Origin: Candidatus Chryseobacterium colombiense
Lineage (GTDB): Bacteria; Bacteroidota; Bacteroidia; Flavobacteriales; Weeksellaceae
Assembly (NCBI GenBank): GCA_029203185.1
Contig: CP119310.1
Coordinates: 62,001 to 126,000 of the forward strand
Direction: 5' to 3'
DNA length: 64,000 nt
The translations under genes were made by a program, and so were the position numbers. Shown piece by piece: positions 8,401 to 17,896 of this stretch. Each line of letters opens with the position of its first letter. Position 1 is the stretch's first letter. The notes below the pieces were generated by a model. It saw nothing but the letters and a program-made list of their open reading frames with translations, was not told where the DNA came from and ran no database searches.

Positions 8401-10094
8401 TTACAAAAGGTGAAGCCGATACACTGAGAAAAGCAATGGGTAAAAAACAGATCGATGTTCTGAATAAAATGTACCCGAAATTTATTGAAGGCGGTCGAAA
8501 GAATAACCTGGATGAGGAAAGATTGGAAAAAATCTGGAACGACTGGAAAGCCTTTGCTGAATATGCCTTTAATAAATCTCACTCCACTTGCTATGCATTT
8601 ATTGCATATCAAACGGCTTATTTAAAAGCTAATTATCCCGCTGAATATATGGCAAGTGTGATGAGTAATAACATCAACAATACGGAATCTATTACCATGT
8701 TTATGGAAGACTGTAAAAGTATCGGAGTGGATGTTTTAGGACCGGATGTGAATGAATCTCAATATAAATTCTCGGTAAACGAAAAAGGACAGATCCGTTT
8801 TGGTTTAGGAGCGATTAAAGGAATTGGAGAAGGTCCGAGTGAGGCCATTACAAGAGAAAGAGAGAATGGAAGATTCAAAAATATTTACGATTTCTTTGAA
8901 AGGATTTTGCCTTCTCAAATGAATAAAAGAGTAGCGGAAAGTTTGGTTTTGGCAGGCGCTTTTGACGAACTGGACACATTCCACAGAGGTCAGTATTTTG
9001 ATATTGATATGTCAGGAAGAACCAATTTAGAACGACTGATAAGATACGGACAAAGCTTCCAGGAGAGTAAAAATGAGATGGAGAACTCTCTTTTTGCTGA
9101 TTTTGCCGAAGAAGTTCAGATCGAACAGCCAAAACTGGCGCCATGTCCGGAATGGCCGAATATGCATAAGCTGAATAAGGAAAAAGAAATTATCGGTTTC
9201 TATCTTTCTGCACACCCGTTGGACGAATTTAAATATCAGTATCAGTTCATGCAGGGAAGCTTATCTAAAAAGGCAGTACTCGAAAAAAATGACGAGGCGA
9301 AAATAACTGTTGAGGAAGTTCCGATTTTGGAGAAAGATTCTGTGGATGAAGTTGCAGATTTAATAGAAATTGTTTCTGATGATATTGTGGCAGGAGAAGA
9401 AGAGGAAATTATTGAGGAAGTGACAAAAAAAGCAGAACCGAAAGGTGTCTTTCAATTTTTAAATCTCGATGAGGTAGATGCCTATAAAGAGCAGGCTTTT
9501 GCCAATAAACAGGAAGAACTGTTTGAAGAAAAGAAAAAAGACTGGAAAACCCTACAGAAAGAAAGAGAAAACGGTGGTGGCGGAAAAGAGTATACCGTCG
9601 CTGGGTTAATCACGGAATACGTAGTAAAAGATGGTTTTCGAAGTGGTGAAAAAGTGGCCTTTTTGACGTTGGAGGATTATTCTGGGTCTTATTCTTTCAG
9701 ATTAGGTGATCGTGATTATATGAAGCTGAAGGAAAAACTTGAGGTTCAGAGATTTGTTATTTTAAAGATAAAATTTGCTCAGGTAAAAGACGGAAGAGTT
9801 TTTGTGAATGTGAATGAAGTAATAGAGCTTCAGGAGGCATTTGAAAGGTTTGCAAAAAGCATTTCTTTAGTAATGGATGTGATGGATTTCCGACCGGAAG
9901 ATCTTAGTTTTTTCAGATCGGTATTGGAGCGAAATCAGGGAGATCAGAAACTGAAATTTTATATTAAAAATGTTGATGATGATTTAAATACTGAACATCT
10001 TGAAGTACAATCGATGAAACATTCGGTAAATCTGAATGGTGATTTGATAAAAGAGATACAATTGTTAAATAAATACGAGTTTTATCTCAATTAA
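5412..10094 (+). CDS. dnaE: DNA polymerase III alpha subunit with fused proofreading exonuclease
   Basis: A 1560-residue replicative polymerase, longer than the usual 1150-1200 because of an N-terminal DnaQ-like 3'-5' exonuclease (about 1-195) with the DEDDh residues D6, E8, D105, H169 and D174. A PHP domain follows (about 245-520), but its metal-binding motifs look degraded: the H-x-H region reads NFNNH (H254 kept) and DHGNM reads DLGNM (285-289). The palm carries PDIDIDFDD (catalytic D696 and D698) and D863 in MDFLGLRTLT. Fingers, tandem HhH and an OB domain (about 1395-1500) follow; an acidic linker of about 100 residues precedes the OB domain. A fused exonuclease would make a separate epsilon subunit unnecessary for proofreading. 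Single gene with its own terminator. Confidence 0.95.
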   Translation: MYLVFDTETTGLPKNFNAPLSDSDNWPRMVQIAWQLHDDDGTLIENQDYIIKPEGYDIPFNAARIHGITTKIANEEGRDLEEILNEFSKVLEKVRVVSGHNVEFDYNIVGAEFYRKNIKDNLQEKPKADTMILGTDFCQLGGGRGGRFKPPKLEELYEKLYGHKFDEAHNAAADVNATAQVFFEMMRIGVIPAEVLKTSEDQLAYFKTLYPDPIKPFNIIIRRQVADFNNKKKQQDFGSIDEIDLGKYFNFNNHSVFSTLMATSSINDLIKKATDDNFPAVGMVDLGNMMGAFKFVSAVEGANGDRAKKYKEYLAKKQEAEEKGEEFNEQEPVSEPLIPVVGCEFYISDRYEQKQFTKDDPDRRTQVVLLAKDFNGYKNLAKLSSIGFLKGFYFGVPRISRELIAEYKEGVIALTSGINGDIPDAILNTGEQKGEELFKWWKDTFGDDFYVQIQNHKLPEEEHLNDVLLHFADKYNVKILAQNETFYSNKDDSNIQDIVSCIKDGEKLTTPVGKGFGKRRGLATGEYYIKNADEIKETFLAYPDAFEAYEEFTAKFKPYTLKRDVLLPKFDIPEEFIHAEDDVDGGKRGEMAYLTHLTYEGAKRRYEQFGGITEAIKERLDFELDVIANTGYPGYFLIVQDFCNEARKMGVWVGPGRGSAAGSAVAYCIGITNVDPIKYDLLFERFLNPERVSMPDIDIDFDDEGRDKIIKWVVEKYGKTQVAQIITYSVLGGKSAIKDAGRVLDVPIPDTNNIAKLIPPSPGMNIAKALSKYDKLKPEEQMLVDEMRLVLDSPSDPRHDVLASAKKMEGCIRNTGIHACGVIITPEDVSNLVPVTIAAKDADILVSQFDNSVAESAGLLKMDFLGLRTLTIIKDALKLVKARHGVDIDPDLIPLDDVKTYQLFKEGRTVGIFQYESPGMQKYMRELKPTVFADLIAMNALYRPGPIKYIPNFINRKHGIEEIVYDLPETEEYLKETYGITVYQEQVMLLSQKLANFTKGEADTLRKAMGKKQIDVLNKMYPKFIEGGRKNNLDEERLEKIWNDWKAFAEYAFNKSHSTCYAFIAYQTAYLKANYPAEYMASVMSNNINNTESITMFMEDCKSIGVDVLGPDVNESQYKFSVNEKGQIRFGLGAIKGIGEGPSEAITRERENGRFKNIYDFFERILPSQMNKRVAESLVLAGAFDELDTFHRGQYFDIDMSGRTNLERLIRYGQSFQESKNEMENSLFADFAEEVQIEQPKLAPCPEWPNMHKLNKEKEIIGFYLSAHPLDEFKYQYQFMQGSLSKKAVLEKNDEAKITVEEVPILEKDSVDEVADLIEIVSDDIVAGEEEEIIEEVTKKAEPKGVFQFLNLDEVDAYKEQAFANKQEELFEEKKKDWKTLQKERENGGGGKEYTVAGLITEYVVKDGFRSGEKVAFLTLEDYSGSYSFRLGDRDYMKLKEKLEVQRFVILKIKFAQVKDGRVFVNVNEVIELQEAFERFAKSISLVMDVMDFRPEDLSFFRSVLERNQGDQKLKFYIKNVDDDLNTEHLEVQSMKHSVNLNGDLIKEIQLLNKYEFYLN

Positions 10095-10402
10095 ATTAAA
10101 GATATTTTGTCTTTCTAATGTTAAAAGTGGCTTTTTAGTCACTTTTTTTATTTTTTTAATTGTAAAAAAAGTTTTAATAATATTCTTTTTTTGATGAAAT
10201 ATTTTTAAACTTTAAGTATTTCGTAATTAGTGTTTTATAAATATTTCTCTTTTTGTTGATTTTTTATTTGAACTCTTTATGTTGTGTTTTTTATCAATGA
10301 AAATAATGTTTTTATTAAAAAATATTTAACAAAATGTTAATTTTTCATGAAATTATATTGATTGTTTTGTACTTTTATCGCAATAATATTTAATTAATAA
10401 GC
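10095..10402. other. AT-rich intergenic region upstream of the repeat protein
   Basis: No gene is visible in these 308 bases. They hold the dnaE terminator at the left, a very AT-rich middle, a small inverted repeat TTAAC/GTTAA (10327-10341) and a weak -7-like box TACTTTTA (10370-10377) ahead of the 10403 start. Confidence 0.5.
10123..10149 (+). terminator. dnaE terminator
   Basis: Arms AAAAGTGGC and GTCACTTTT (one G-U pair) with a 6-base loop, followed by a T-run, 29 bases after the dnaE stop. Confidence 0.7.
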
Positions 10403-13400
10403 ATGAAGAAAACTTATCTTTGGCTTTTGTTGGTTAGCAGTTTTGCCACAATGAAAGCACAAACAACGTATTATTCCAAAGCCTCGGCCACGGATTTTAC
10501 GGCTGTGAGCAGTTGGGGAACTGCTGCGGATGGTACAGGTACCTCGCCAACTAGCATTAGTAATGCAGACAACTTTGTTATACAAAATGGTACTGTAATG
10601 ACACTTCCTGGTAATGCTTCTGTCAGACAGCTTACCATTAATTCTGGAAGTTTAACTGTGGCGGCAAATACGCTTACGGTGAGTAAGTCAGGAGCATTTG
10701 ATTCAACTTTGAGTGCTGTTGGAGGGACTTTAAATGTTTCAGGTGGGAATGTTGTTGTAAATGGTAACTTTAATTTAGGAGCAGGAGGTAAACTAAACCA
10801 AAGTGGCGGGACAATTTCAGTGGATGGAAACAATGGAGGTTCTGCAACAGGGAGTGTTGCTTCTGGTACGTATATTGTAAGTTTTGCTCCAACAGCTAAC
10901 ACTGATGTCAATCTTACAGGCGGAACCTTTATTATTGTAGATCCGCACTATACTACTACTTACACTTTTCAAGTGACAGCTCCTACAGCCGGAGCAATTG
11001 CGGCTACAGGAACACATACTTTTAAATTTGGCGATGGTATCTCTACGGATGATGGAGGAGCCAATGGTTTTAATTTTTATAGTTGGGCTGGAACTGGTAT
11101 TTTTAAATTTAAAAATGTCATTTTAGAGACAGTTACTGGGGGGGCAAATAGATTTCTTTTCGTGAATGGCACTTATTTTAATACTGTCATTAACGGGGAT
11201 TTAACTATTAATTCTGGTGCGGAATTTAGAAATACAGGCACCAGTTCGTCAAATGGGGCTAGCTATTTTACAGGAAATATTACCAACAATGGTACCTTTA
11301 CAAGTTTAGGAACAGTGTTTTTGGCAGATGCTACATCTGCATCATCTATATCTTTAACTGTTTCTGCATCAACGAATGCTCAAACTATTTCAGGGAATGG
11401 TGTATTTAGAAATTTAACAGCTTCACCTACGGCTAATTTTACAAGTTTAAACATAAATAATACAAGTGCAGGTGGTGTTACTTTTGCAAATGCCAATTCA
11501 TTACTAAGTGGATCAAATACAGGTACAGCGTCAGGAACTTTAACATTTACTAATGGAGTTGTAAATACAGGTTCTAATACATTTATATTAGGTGTTAGTG
11601 GAACTACTGCAGGAACACTTTCCTATACTGCAGGGGGATTTGGTTCGGGTTCTACATTTAGTAGATGGTATGGGACAACAGGATCGGGAACAACAATAAC
11701 TGCAGCAACTATACCTACAGCAGGCGCGGGTACATATCCTTTTGTAATGGGAAATCCTACAATTGGATTTTCGGCTGATCATTTTCACAGAGCTACTGCA
11801 GCATTAACTGCAGAGGGGCAATTGGCTGTTAAGTTTAATGGTGCTATAGGGACTTCTGCAATTACGCCTGTAAGTGAAAGTTCATTAACCTATGATAGAC
11901 AAACGAATGCTAGCTGGATAGTAAGTACTTCTGCAGGATATACTTCTTCTGCAACACATACTTTTGCTATTCAAGGGCAGGGTGCATATACGGCAACTTC
12001 TGCTAATGTTGCTGTTTTAAATAATGGAGCATTGGTAGGAACTGCTCAGACAGGTACAAACCAGCCTATGGGACAAAGAACTGCTATACCAGCGGCAAAT
12101 ATAGCGGCTACTTACAAGTTGGCTACGATTGCAGCAGAAATTCCTATAGAATCAGCACAATCAGGACCATGGGAAAGTACAAGCACGTGGGTTGGAGGTG
12201 TAGTACCAAGTTGTACAAATGCAGCTATTGTATCGGGTCATACTGTAACTGTAAGTGCTTCTACAACAGCGACTCCAAGTAATGTTATTATTAACGCAGG
12301 AGGTAATTTATCTGTAACAGGAGGATCTATTACAATAGGCTGTGCTAATAAAAATAATAATATTAGTAACAGTGGTACTTTATCAGTATCTGGAGGAAGC
12401 TTAGTAGTAAATGGAAATATTAACAATACTACGGGGTCTACTTTCAATCAATCAGCAGGCTCAATTGTTGTAGATGGAAATTCTGGAACAGTTGCAACAT
12501 CGGTATTAACAGGAACGCCACTAGTTTGGCTCCAGTCTAATAATATAAACCTTACAGGAGGAAAGCTAACAATTGTTGCAGGACATATTGGTACGGCGGC
12601 AGCTGATAGAGTAATTACTTATGTGCCAACTACAAGTCCTTATCCAAATGTTACTACTGCACATACCGTACAGTTTGGAGATGGTGTTTCAACAGTTGCA
12701 AATAGTACCAAAGGTTTCGAAACTTCATTAGCAACTAGATTTTATTTCGGTAATGTTATTGTTAATACTTTATCATCTGCAAATGCTTTTGTAGCTTCAA
12801 GTTCTACAGCTGTAGTTATAAATGGTAATCTGACAGTTACAGCAGGTGAATATAGAGGTGGAACTACTACTCAGGTTGTTGGTGGTAATATTGTAAATAA
12901 TGGTACATTAACCAATACAGGTGCTTTGGTATTTGGGCAAGTTGCACAGGCCGATATGTCAACCCCTACAGTTACTGCACAAACGACGGCTCAGTCTGTA
13001 AGTGGTTCTGGAGTATTCAGGAATTTAACAGCTTCTCCAACGGCTAACTTTACAAGTGTAACAATCAATAATAGTTCTTCGACAGGAGTAACATTTGCAG
13101 ATGCAAATTCTTTACTAAATGGAGCGAATACAGGTACTGCATCGGGGACGCTAACCTTGACAACGGGGTTTGTAAACACAGGTGCTAATACCTTTATTTT
13201 GGGAACCTCAACCACTTCTAACGGAACTTTATCATATACTGCAGGTGGATTTAGTACAGGGAGTACTTTTGCAAGATGGTGGCCTACAACAACAGGAGGA
13301 GCTACTATTACGGCAAGTACTACTCCTTCTGGAACGGGAACGGGAGTATATCCTTTTGCTGCAGGTACATCTTCTGCTTTCCTAGCACGTAATTTATATT

Positions 13401-15547
13401 TGAATCAAACGGCTGCTGCTACAACAGGTGGGAAAATTGCAGTAAAATATAATGATGTTGCAGGAACCAATACTGTAAGCATTGTAGATGGAGCTTATAC
13501 CGTAGATACGCAAGCGAAATCTAATTGGGCTATTTCTCAATCGGGAATTACAGGGACACCTACTTATAGTATGGCGATAAATGGACAAAACATTTATAAT
13601 GCAGCGAACGGAAACAGTAGAATAACCTTGTTGTCAGCTCCAGCTTTAGGAGCTCATCAAGCAGGAACAAGTTATATAAATGCACAAAGAACAGCTGTTC
13701 CATTGGCTAATTTGACAGATACTTATTATTTAGGTATTGCAGCTTCGGATATTCCTTTTGTATCTGTAGCAAATGGTAATTGGAATACTGCTGCTACTTG
13801 GAACAAAGGAACAGTGCCTAGTTGTACAGATGCAGTACAAATTGCATCTGGTACTACAGTAACTGTAAATTCTGCAGGTAATTCATCTAGAAATGTTACA
13901 ATTAATGCAGGAGGAACATTAGTAAATGCTTCAGGAGACTTAACTGTAGGTTGTACATTAAACAATAACATCCTTACCAATAATGGAACGTTGACTGTTT
14001 CAGGGGGAACATTAAATGTTAATGGTAGTATTAACGTTGCAGCAGCGGCATTTATATCTCAGTCAGGAGGTACAATTAATGTTGATGGAAATGCAGCAGG
14101 TGTTGCAGCATCTTCTGTTCCATCAGGTACTTATTTAGTTAATATTTTAGCGCCAAGCACTAATGTGTCATTTACGGGTGGTATCTTTAATATTGTAGAT
14201 CCGGGAGTAAATGTTGGTCAGTATGCGATTTATGTTAGTAATTCAAGTTCTACACCGATTAATTGTTCTACAGCGCACACGTTTCAGTTTGGAGACGGAA
14301 CATCTACGGATGCAGGTTCTACAGATGGTTTCTTTGTAAATTTATGGCCAAGTTCGACAAACCTTGCTTTTGGTAATTTGATTATTAACGGAGCATCTTC
14401 TAATACGAATGCTGCTACAAGATATTTTAAATCAAATTATTCAATGGTTGTTAGAGGTAATTTAACAATTAATTCAAATGGAGAGCTTAGACAATCCAAT
14501 ACACACGTAGCAGGTAATTTGCTTGTTAATACAGGAGGTATATTTACCAGTACAGGAACTCTATTCCTTGATAATTATGACTTACAAGCAACAGCTACAA
14601 CGCCAACAACAAATGCACAAACTATAAGTGGTGCAGGAACTTTCCAAAATTTAGCAACTGCTTCTACGGCTAGTTTGACTTCGTTTAATATTAATAATAC
14701 TAATGCAGGTGGTGTAACTTTGTCAGTACCATTATCAGTAAGTGGAACATTAACACTTACAGCAGGTAAAGTAAATACAACGTCTACTAATTTATTGACA
14801 TTAGGTACGACAACCGCAGCAGGGACTTTGTCTGGAGGTAGTACTACTGCATATGTAGTGGGACCATTTGCAAGAACTATTGCTTCTGGTAATACAAATA
14901 CAAACTATATAGTATATCCTGTTGGTAAAACAGCTTATGCTCCAATTTCATTGGCACCGGCAACTACTGCGGTAACTAATATGAAAGCAGAAGCATTTGA
15001 TACTAACTCAGGAACAGCATCCGCTACGATTCAGAATCTATCTGCAACAAGAAGATGGGAAGCTCCTTTAGTATCTGGTACTTTCACGACTATTAATGTA
15101 AGGTTAGGAGATAATGCAATTACAAATGTTAATTTCCCTGTAATTGCACCAACAGCAAGTGGAATATACGATAGTTTATTTGGTACTACAGGTACTTATA
15201 CCGCAGGTACACCAAATACCACACAATCTACTACTGCATTGGCAACTGCTAGTTATACAGGTTTCCTATCTTATGCGGAAATGGCTCCTGCGCTTGGTAC
15301 GGGTGAAATCACATCTGCTGAAAAAGCAATAAAAGTGTATCCAAACCCATTTGCTGATGTATTGAATATTTCAGATATCAATAATGTGAAATCTATTTCT
15401 GTAATGGATATTGCAGGCAGGTTGGTGAAAACGTTTGATAAGCCAAGTTCAACACTTCATCTAGGAGAATTAAATTCAGGAATGTATTTAGTGGTTCTGA
15501 ATATGAAAGATGGCTCTAGACAAGCTATTAAAGTAATAAAAAGATAG
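10403..15547 (+). CDS. Large secreted triple-repeat protein with T9SS type A sorting domain
   Basis: 1714 residues with an N-terminal signal peptide ending near MKAQ (about 20). The body is low-complexity Ser/Thr/Gly/Asn-rich beta sequence arranged as three diverged repeats of about 540 residues starting near 20, 578 and 1115. The second and third begin with a Trp-rich segment (such as [18 protein letters not shown]), and all three carry a FGDG-x-ST motif near residues 207, 757 and 1295. This resembles beta-helix or filamentous surface proteins. The last 75 residues (from about 1640, [13 protein letters not shown] to IKVIKR) form a T9SS type A sorting domain, so the protein should be exported through the type IX system and released or anchored to the surface. 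No catalytic motif was seen; adhesion or matrix function is an inference. Repeats 1 and 2 are closest (TGTASGTLT regions). Confidence 0.85.
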   Translation: MKKTYLWLLLVSSFATMKAQTTYYSKASATDFTAVSSWGTAADGTGTSPTSISNADNFVIQNGTVMTLPGNASVRQLTINSGSLTVAANTLTVSKSGAFDSTLSAVGGTLNVSGGNVVVNGNFNLGAGGKLNQSGGTISVDGNNGGSATGSVASGTYIVSFAPTANTDVNLTGGTFIIVDPHYTTTYTFQVTAPTAGAIAATGTHTFKFGDGISTDDGGANGFNFYSWAGTGIFKFKNVILETVTGGANRFLFVNGTYFNTVINGDLTINSGAEFRNTGTSSSNGASYFTGNITNNGTFTSLGTVFLADATSASSISLTVSASTNAQTISGNGVFRNLTASPTANFTSLNINNTSAGGVTFANANSLLSGSNTGTASGTLTFTNGVVNTGSNTFILGVSGTTAGTLSYTAGGFGSGSTFSRWYGTTGSGTTITAATIPTAGAGTYPFVMGNPTIGFSADHFHRATAALTAEGQLAVKFNGAIGTSAITPVSESSLTYDRQTNASWIVSTSAGYTSSATHTFAIQGQGAYTATSANVAVLNNGALVGTAQTGTNQPMGQRTAIPAANIAATYKLATIAAEIPIESAQSGPWESTSTWVGGVVPSCTNAAIVSGHTVTVSASTTATPSNVIINAGGNLSVTGGSITIGCANKNNNISNSGTLSVSGGSLVVNGNINNTTGSTFNQSAGSIVVDGNSGTVATSVLTGTPLVWLQSNNINLTGGKLTIVAGHIGTAAADRVITYVPTTSPYPNVTTAHTVQFGDGVSTVANSTKGFETSLATRFYFGNVIVNTLSSANAFVASSSTAVVINGNLTVTAGEYRGGTTTQVVGGNIVNNGTLTNTGALVFGQVAQADMSTPTVTAQTTAQSVSGSGVFRNLTASPTANFTSVTINNSSSTGVTFADANSLLNGANTGTASGTLTLTTGFVNTGANTFILGTSTTSNGTLSYTAGGFSTGSTFARWWPTTTGGATITASTTPSGTGTGVYPFAAGTSSAFLARNLYLNQTAAATTGGKIAVKYNDVAGTNTVSIVDGAYTVDTQAKSNWAISQSGITGTPTYSMAINGQNIYNAANGNSRITLLSAPALGAHQAGTSYINAQRTAVPLANLTDTYYLGIAASDIPFVSVANGNWNTAATWNKGTVPSCTDAVQIASGTTVTVNSAGNSSRNVTINAGGTLVNASGDLTVGCTLNNNILTNNGTLTVSGGTLNVNGSINVAAAAFISQSGGTINVDGNAAGVAASSVPSGTYLVNILAPSTNVSFTGGIFNIVDPGVNVGQYAIYVSNSSSTPINCSTAHTFQFGDGTSTDAGSTDGFFVNLWPSSTNLAFGNLIINGASSNTNAATRYFKSNYSMVVRGNLTINSNGELRQSNTHVAGNLLVNTGGIFTSTGTLFLDNYDLQATATTPTTNAQTISGAGTFQNLATASTASLTSFNINNTNAGGVTLSVPLSVSGTLTLTAGKVNTTSTNLLTLGTTTAAGTLSGGSTTAYVVGPFARTIASGNTNTNYIVYPVGKTAYAPISLAPATTAVTNMKAEAFDTNSGTASATIQNLSATRRWEAPLVSGTFTTINVRLGDNAITNVNFPVIAPTASGIYDSLFGTTGTYTAGTPNTTQSTTALATASYTGFLSYAEMAPALGTGEITSAEKAIKVYPNPFADVLNISDINNVKSISVMDIAGRLVKTFDKPSSTLHLGELNSGMYLVVLNMKDGSRQAIKVIKR

Positions 15548-15576
15548 TGTTTGTTTTTTATATGATTAATACATTT

Positions 15577-15607
15577 AAAAAAGCTTCCCAATTTGGGAAG
15601 CTTTTTT
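15577..15607. terminator. Bidirectional terminator
   Basis: Perfect 15-base arms (15577-15591 and 15593-15607) ending in A and T runs. It serves the repeat-protein gene on the plus strand and the potassium-channel/small-protein pair on the minus strand. Confidence 0.8.
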
Positions 15608-15621
15608 ATTGTAATGGAATT

Positions 15622-15780
15622 TTATTTATCAGGTACAGGTTGTATGTCCCCTGTGTTCATAAGGTCAAAAACAGAGGGAAAGAACATGACGAGAATGAAA
15701 TAGATAATAATCATTAATGCGATCAATGCAAAAAGAATAATGACTAAACTGTTGGGTTTGTTTTTCTTTTTTGGTTCCAT
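15622..15780 (-). CDS. Small single-pass membrane protein next to the potassium channel
   Basis: An open frame of 52 codons on the minus strand, ATG 15780 to TAA 15622. It encodes a basic N-terminus (MEPKKKNKPN), one hydrophobic span of about 24 residues (12-36) and a short polar tail ending VPDK. The positive-inside rule places the N-terminus in the cytoplasm. It starts 40 bases after the potassium-channel stop and ends just before a strong terminator, so the two genes are probably co-transcribed. I do not recognise the family. Support rests on position, a clean start and stop and the membrane-protein composition. It could be an accessory subunit of the channel, but that is a guess. Confidence 0.55.
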   Translation of the reverse strand: MEPKKKNKPNSLVIILFALIALMIIIYFILVMFFPSVFDLMNTGDIQPVPDK

Positions 15781-15820
15781 GATTGTTGTATTTGGTTAAT
15801 AGATTGAATGATAAATAAAT

Positions 15821-16648
15821 CTAAGCTAATTTCTTGCCACATTGTTTACAGTATCTTGCGTCATCATCGATATCCTCATTTCCGCATCGGTCACATACTT
15901 TTTCTAGATTTTGTCTTTTATTGCGCATTTCGGCTGTTACAATCCCTGTTGGGACAGCTATAATGGAATAACCTGCTAACATTAAAATAACGGCAAAAAA
16001 CTTACCCATAGGAGTAATAGGAGATACATCTCCATACCCAACTGTAGTTACAGTTACCACGGCCCAATAAATAGATTGTGGTATGGTTTCAAAGCCGGGC
16101 CTTCCTCCTTCTACCATAAACATTAAAGAGCCGACGATTACCGAGAAAATAATTAAAAATAAAAGGAAAATATAGATTTTTCTCGAACTGTTTTTTAAAG
16201 CTCTCACGATAAGATAACCGTCGTTCATAAAATCTAAAAGATTGAAAATTCTGAAGATCCTCAACATTCTCAACATTCTGAAAATGAGAAAATACTTGGT
16301 GACAGGAAAGAAGAAGCTTAGATAAAAAGGAACCAGTGCTAAAAAATCAATAATTCCAAAGAAACTCAAAATATATTGTTTTTTATTCTTTATTACGGCA
16401 ATTCTGGACCAGTATTCAGCGGTAAAAAACAGTGAAATGATCCATTCGAGAATCAGAAAGGTATAATGAAACTTTTTATCCAGTTGAGGTACACTTTCCA
16501 TCATAATAATGGCGGTGCTCATAAGAATTAAAGACAATAATATGATGTCGAAGAGTTTTCCGAGCTTGGTATCGGAGCGATAAATGATGCGGTAAAGGAA
16601 TCTTTTCCAGAGGATATCTTCAGGAACAAGGTTGTGTTCTCTTTCCAT
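15821..16648 (-). CDS. Voltage-gated-type potassium channel with C-terminal zinc ribbon
   Basis: 275 residues of a six-segment ion channel. S1 to S3 lie at about 33-115, an S4-like helix carries arginines at 124, 127, 130 and 133, and the pore contains the potassium selectivity filter TVGYGD (202-207) followed by S6 (about 216-240). The C-terminus adds a small zinc-ribbon module with CxxC pairs C252/C255 and C267/C270, instead of an RCK domain. It acts in the inner membrane as a potassium-selective pore, by family knowledge of Kch/KvAP-like proteins. The zinc ribbon may be a regulatory or assembly element (inference). A 52-residue membrane protein gene follows 40 bases downstream. Start ATG at 16648. 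Confidence 0.9.
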   Translation of the reverse strand: MEREHNLVPEDILWKRFLYRIIYRSDTKLGKLFDIILLSLILMSTAIIMMESVPQLDKKFHYTFLILEWIISLFFTAEYWSRIAVIKNKKQYILSFFGIIDFLALVPFYLSFFFPVTKYFLIFRMLRMLRIFRIFNLLDFMNDGYLIVRALKNSSRKIYIFLLFLIIFSVIVGSLMFMVEGGRPGFETIPQSIYWAVVTVTTVGYGDVSPITPMGKFFAVILMLAGYSIIAVPTGIVTAEMRNKRQNLEKVCDRCGNEDIDDDARYCKQCGKKLA

Positions 16649-16893
16649 TGTAAGCTGTTATTTCACAAGAAAGTTAATAATTTCTGTTGAATATTGGTGA
16701 AGATCCGAATGATAAAAGGTTTATTTTAAATGAAAATTTTTTTAATCGAAAATAGGTGAGTTATTGTTTATAATTATTTGGTTTTCAATTTGTTATATTA
16801 AGTAAATTACGAAAAAAATATTTAATATAAAAATTTATTTTTTAATATATTTATAGATAGAGTTTGTAATTTTATTCAACAAAATCTAATATC

Positions 16894-17742
16894 ATGAGAA
16901 AATTATTAACTTCTTTTATTCCGATTTTCATATGTACTCTTATATATGCTCAGGTTGGGATTAATACTACGTCTCCCAATGGAGCAACAGTGTTGGATAT
17001 TACTTCTAGTCAGAAAGGGATTCTAATTCCTCGTCTTTCAGATGCACAAAGAGATGCAAGCCTTGCTGATAATGATCCATCTACAGTACCGCCTGCAGGT
17101 GTTGTAAATTCAAATCTTACTGCAGGAACCTTGATTTTTAATACGACAGCTAATAATTTCCAGTTTTGGGATGGTACCCTCTGGAGACAGTTTTTTGTTC
17201 CCACAAATTCTCAGGCTGGTAATGACGGTGTCGTTAAAATAAATTCTGGAAACGCAAATATAAAACCTTCTTTTAGTTTAAGTGCTTCAGGGAGTACCTA
17301 TGGGGCAGATCTTCTGGTAACTTATGCGGTACCGTTGGTATTTGCTCCAAGTCCTACGACAAGCTGGCCGGAAACTACAGTACCTTTTCCTGGGGTAACT
17401 GCTAATATTTATAATTCCACAACCAATAAATGGCGAGAGAATGAAATTTATGGTCAAATTCATGTCTGGAGGCTGATTGCTACGGTAACTCCGGGATCAA
17501 ATTCCTCCGGATCCGTAAGAGCTATCTTCAGAAATCCTGATTCGGGTTTTGAAGTGACCTCAGTACAATTGCTTCCGGCTGGTTCCAATGGAACAGGGAA
17601 TATTCTTACATTTTATTTCTATACGGTTGCAGATCCGGAGAGTCTTAATCCGGGAAGAGGATACTTGCTTACAATGCAGGCGGATTTGAGTTGTAGTGTG
17701 GTAGTGGAATCTTTTACAAGAATATCATTATTTAAAGATTAG
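16894..17742 (+). CDS. Secreted protein of unknown function
   Basis: 282 residues with a signal peptide (about 1-19, ending IYAQ). The mature start VGINTTSPNGATVLDI followed by KGILIPRL is a pattern common at the N-terminus of Bacteroidota surface proteins that resemble phage tail-fibre or collagen-like adhesins. A short segment FNTTANNFQFWDGTLWRQF fits the same group. The rest is beta-rich with no recognised domain, and I see no T9SS sorting domain at the C-terminus. A single gene with its own terminator at 17770. Function unknown. Confidence 0.7.
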   Translation: MRKLLTSFIPIFICTLIYAQVGINTTSPNGATVLDITSSQKGILIPRLSDAQRDASLADNDPSTVPPAGVVNSNLTAGTLIFNTTANNFQFWDGTLWRQFFVPTNSQAGNDGVVKINSGNANIKPSFSLSASGSTYGADLLVTYAVPLVFAPSPTTSWPETTVPFPGVTANIYNSTTNKWRENEIYGQIHVWRLIATVTPGSNSSGSVRAIFRNPDSGFEVTSVQLLPAGSNGTGNILTFYFYTVADPESLNPGRGYLLTMQADLSCSVVVESFTRISLFKD

Positions 17743-17769
17743 TTTCAAGTATATTTAAGTGTTTGTTGT

Positions 17770-17800
17770 AAACCGATCTTTTCTCAAAGGTCGGTTTTTA
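17770..17800 (+). terminator. Terminator after the secreted protein gene
   Basis: Arms AAACCGATCTTT and AAAGGTCGGTTT (one G-U pair) around a TCTC loop, then a short T-run. Its position between 17742 and 17897 argues against the longer Nif3 reading frame that starts at 17759. Confidence 0.7.
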
Positions 17801-17896
17801 TTGATATTTAATTCTTCTCTTAATACAGCGGGACTTAATTCTTTTCGTTTAAATCTATTAAAATTAATATCTTCGTTGAGGTACAAAATTGATATA

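Noticed and set aside
10471..13980. Several antisense open frames of 60-150 codons under the large repeat protein gene
   Set aside because: They are Val/Pro/Leu- or Cys/Ser-rich mirror translations of Ser/Thr/Gly codons, without start context or a domain, and lie wholly inside a clear secreted-protein gene.
17759..17896. Longer N-terminus of the Nif3 protein
   Set aside because: It would begin before the terminator of the previous gene and encodes non-conserved sequence; ATG 17897 gives the normal family N-terminus.
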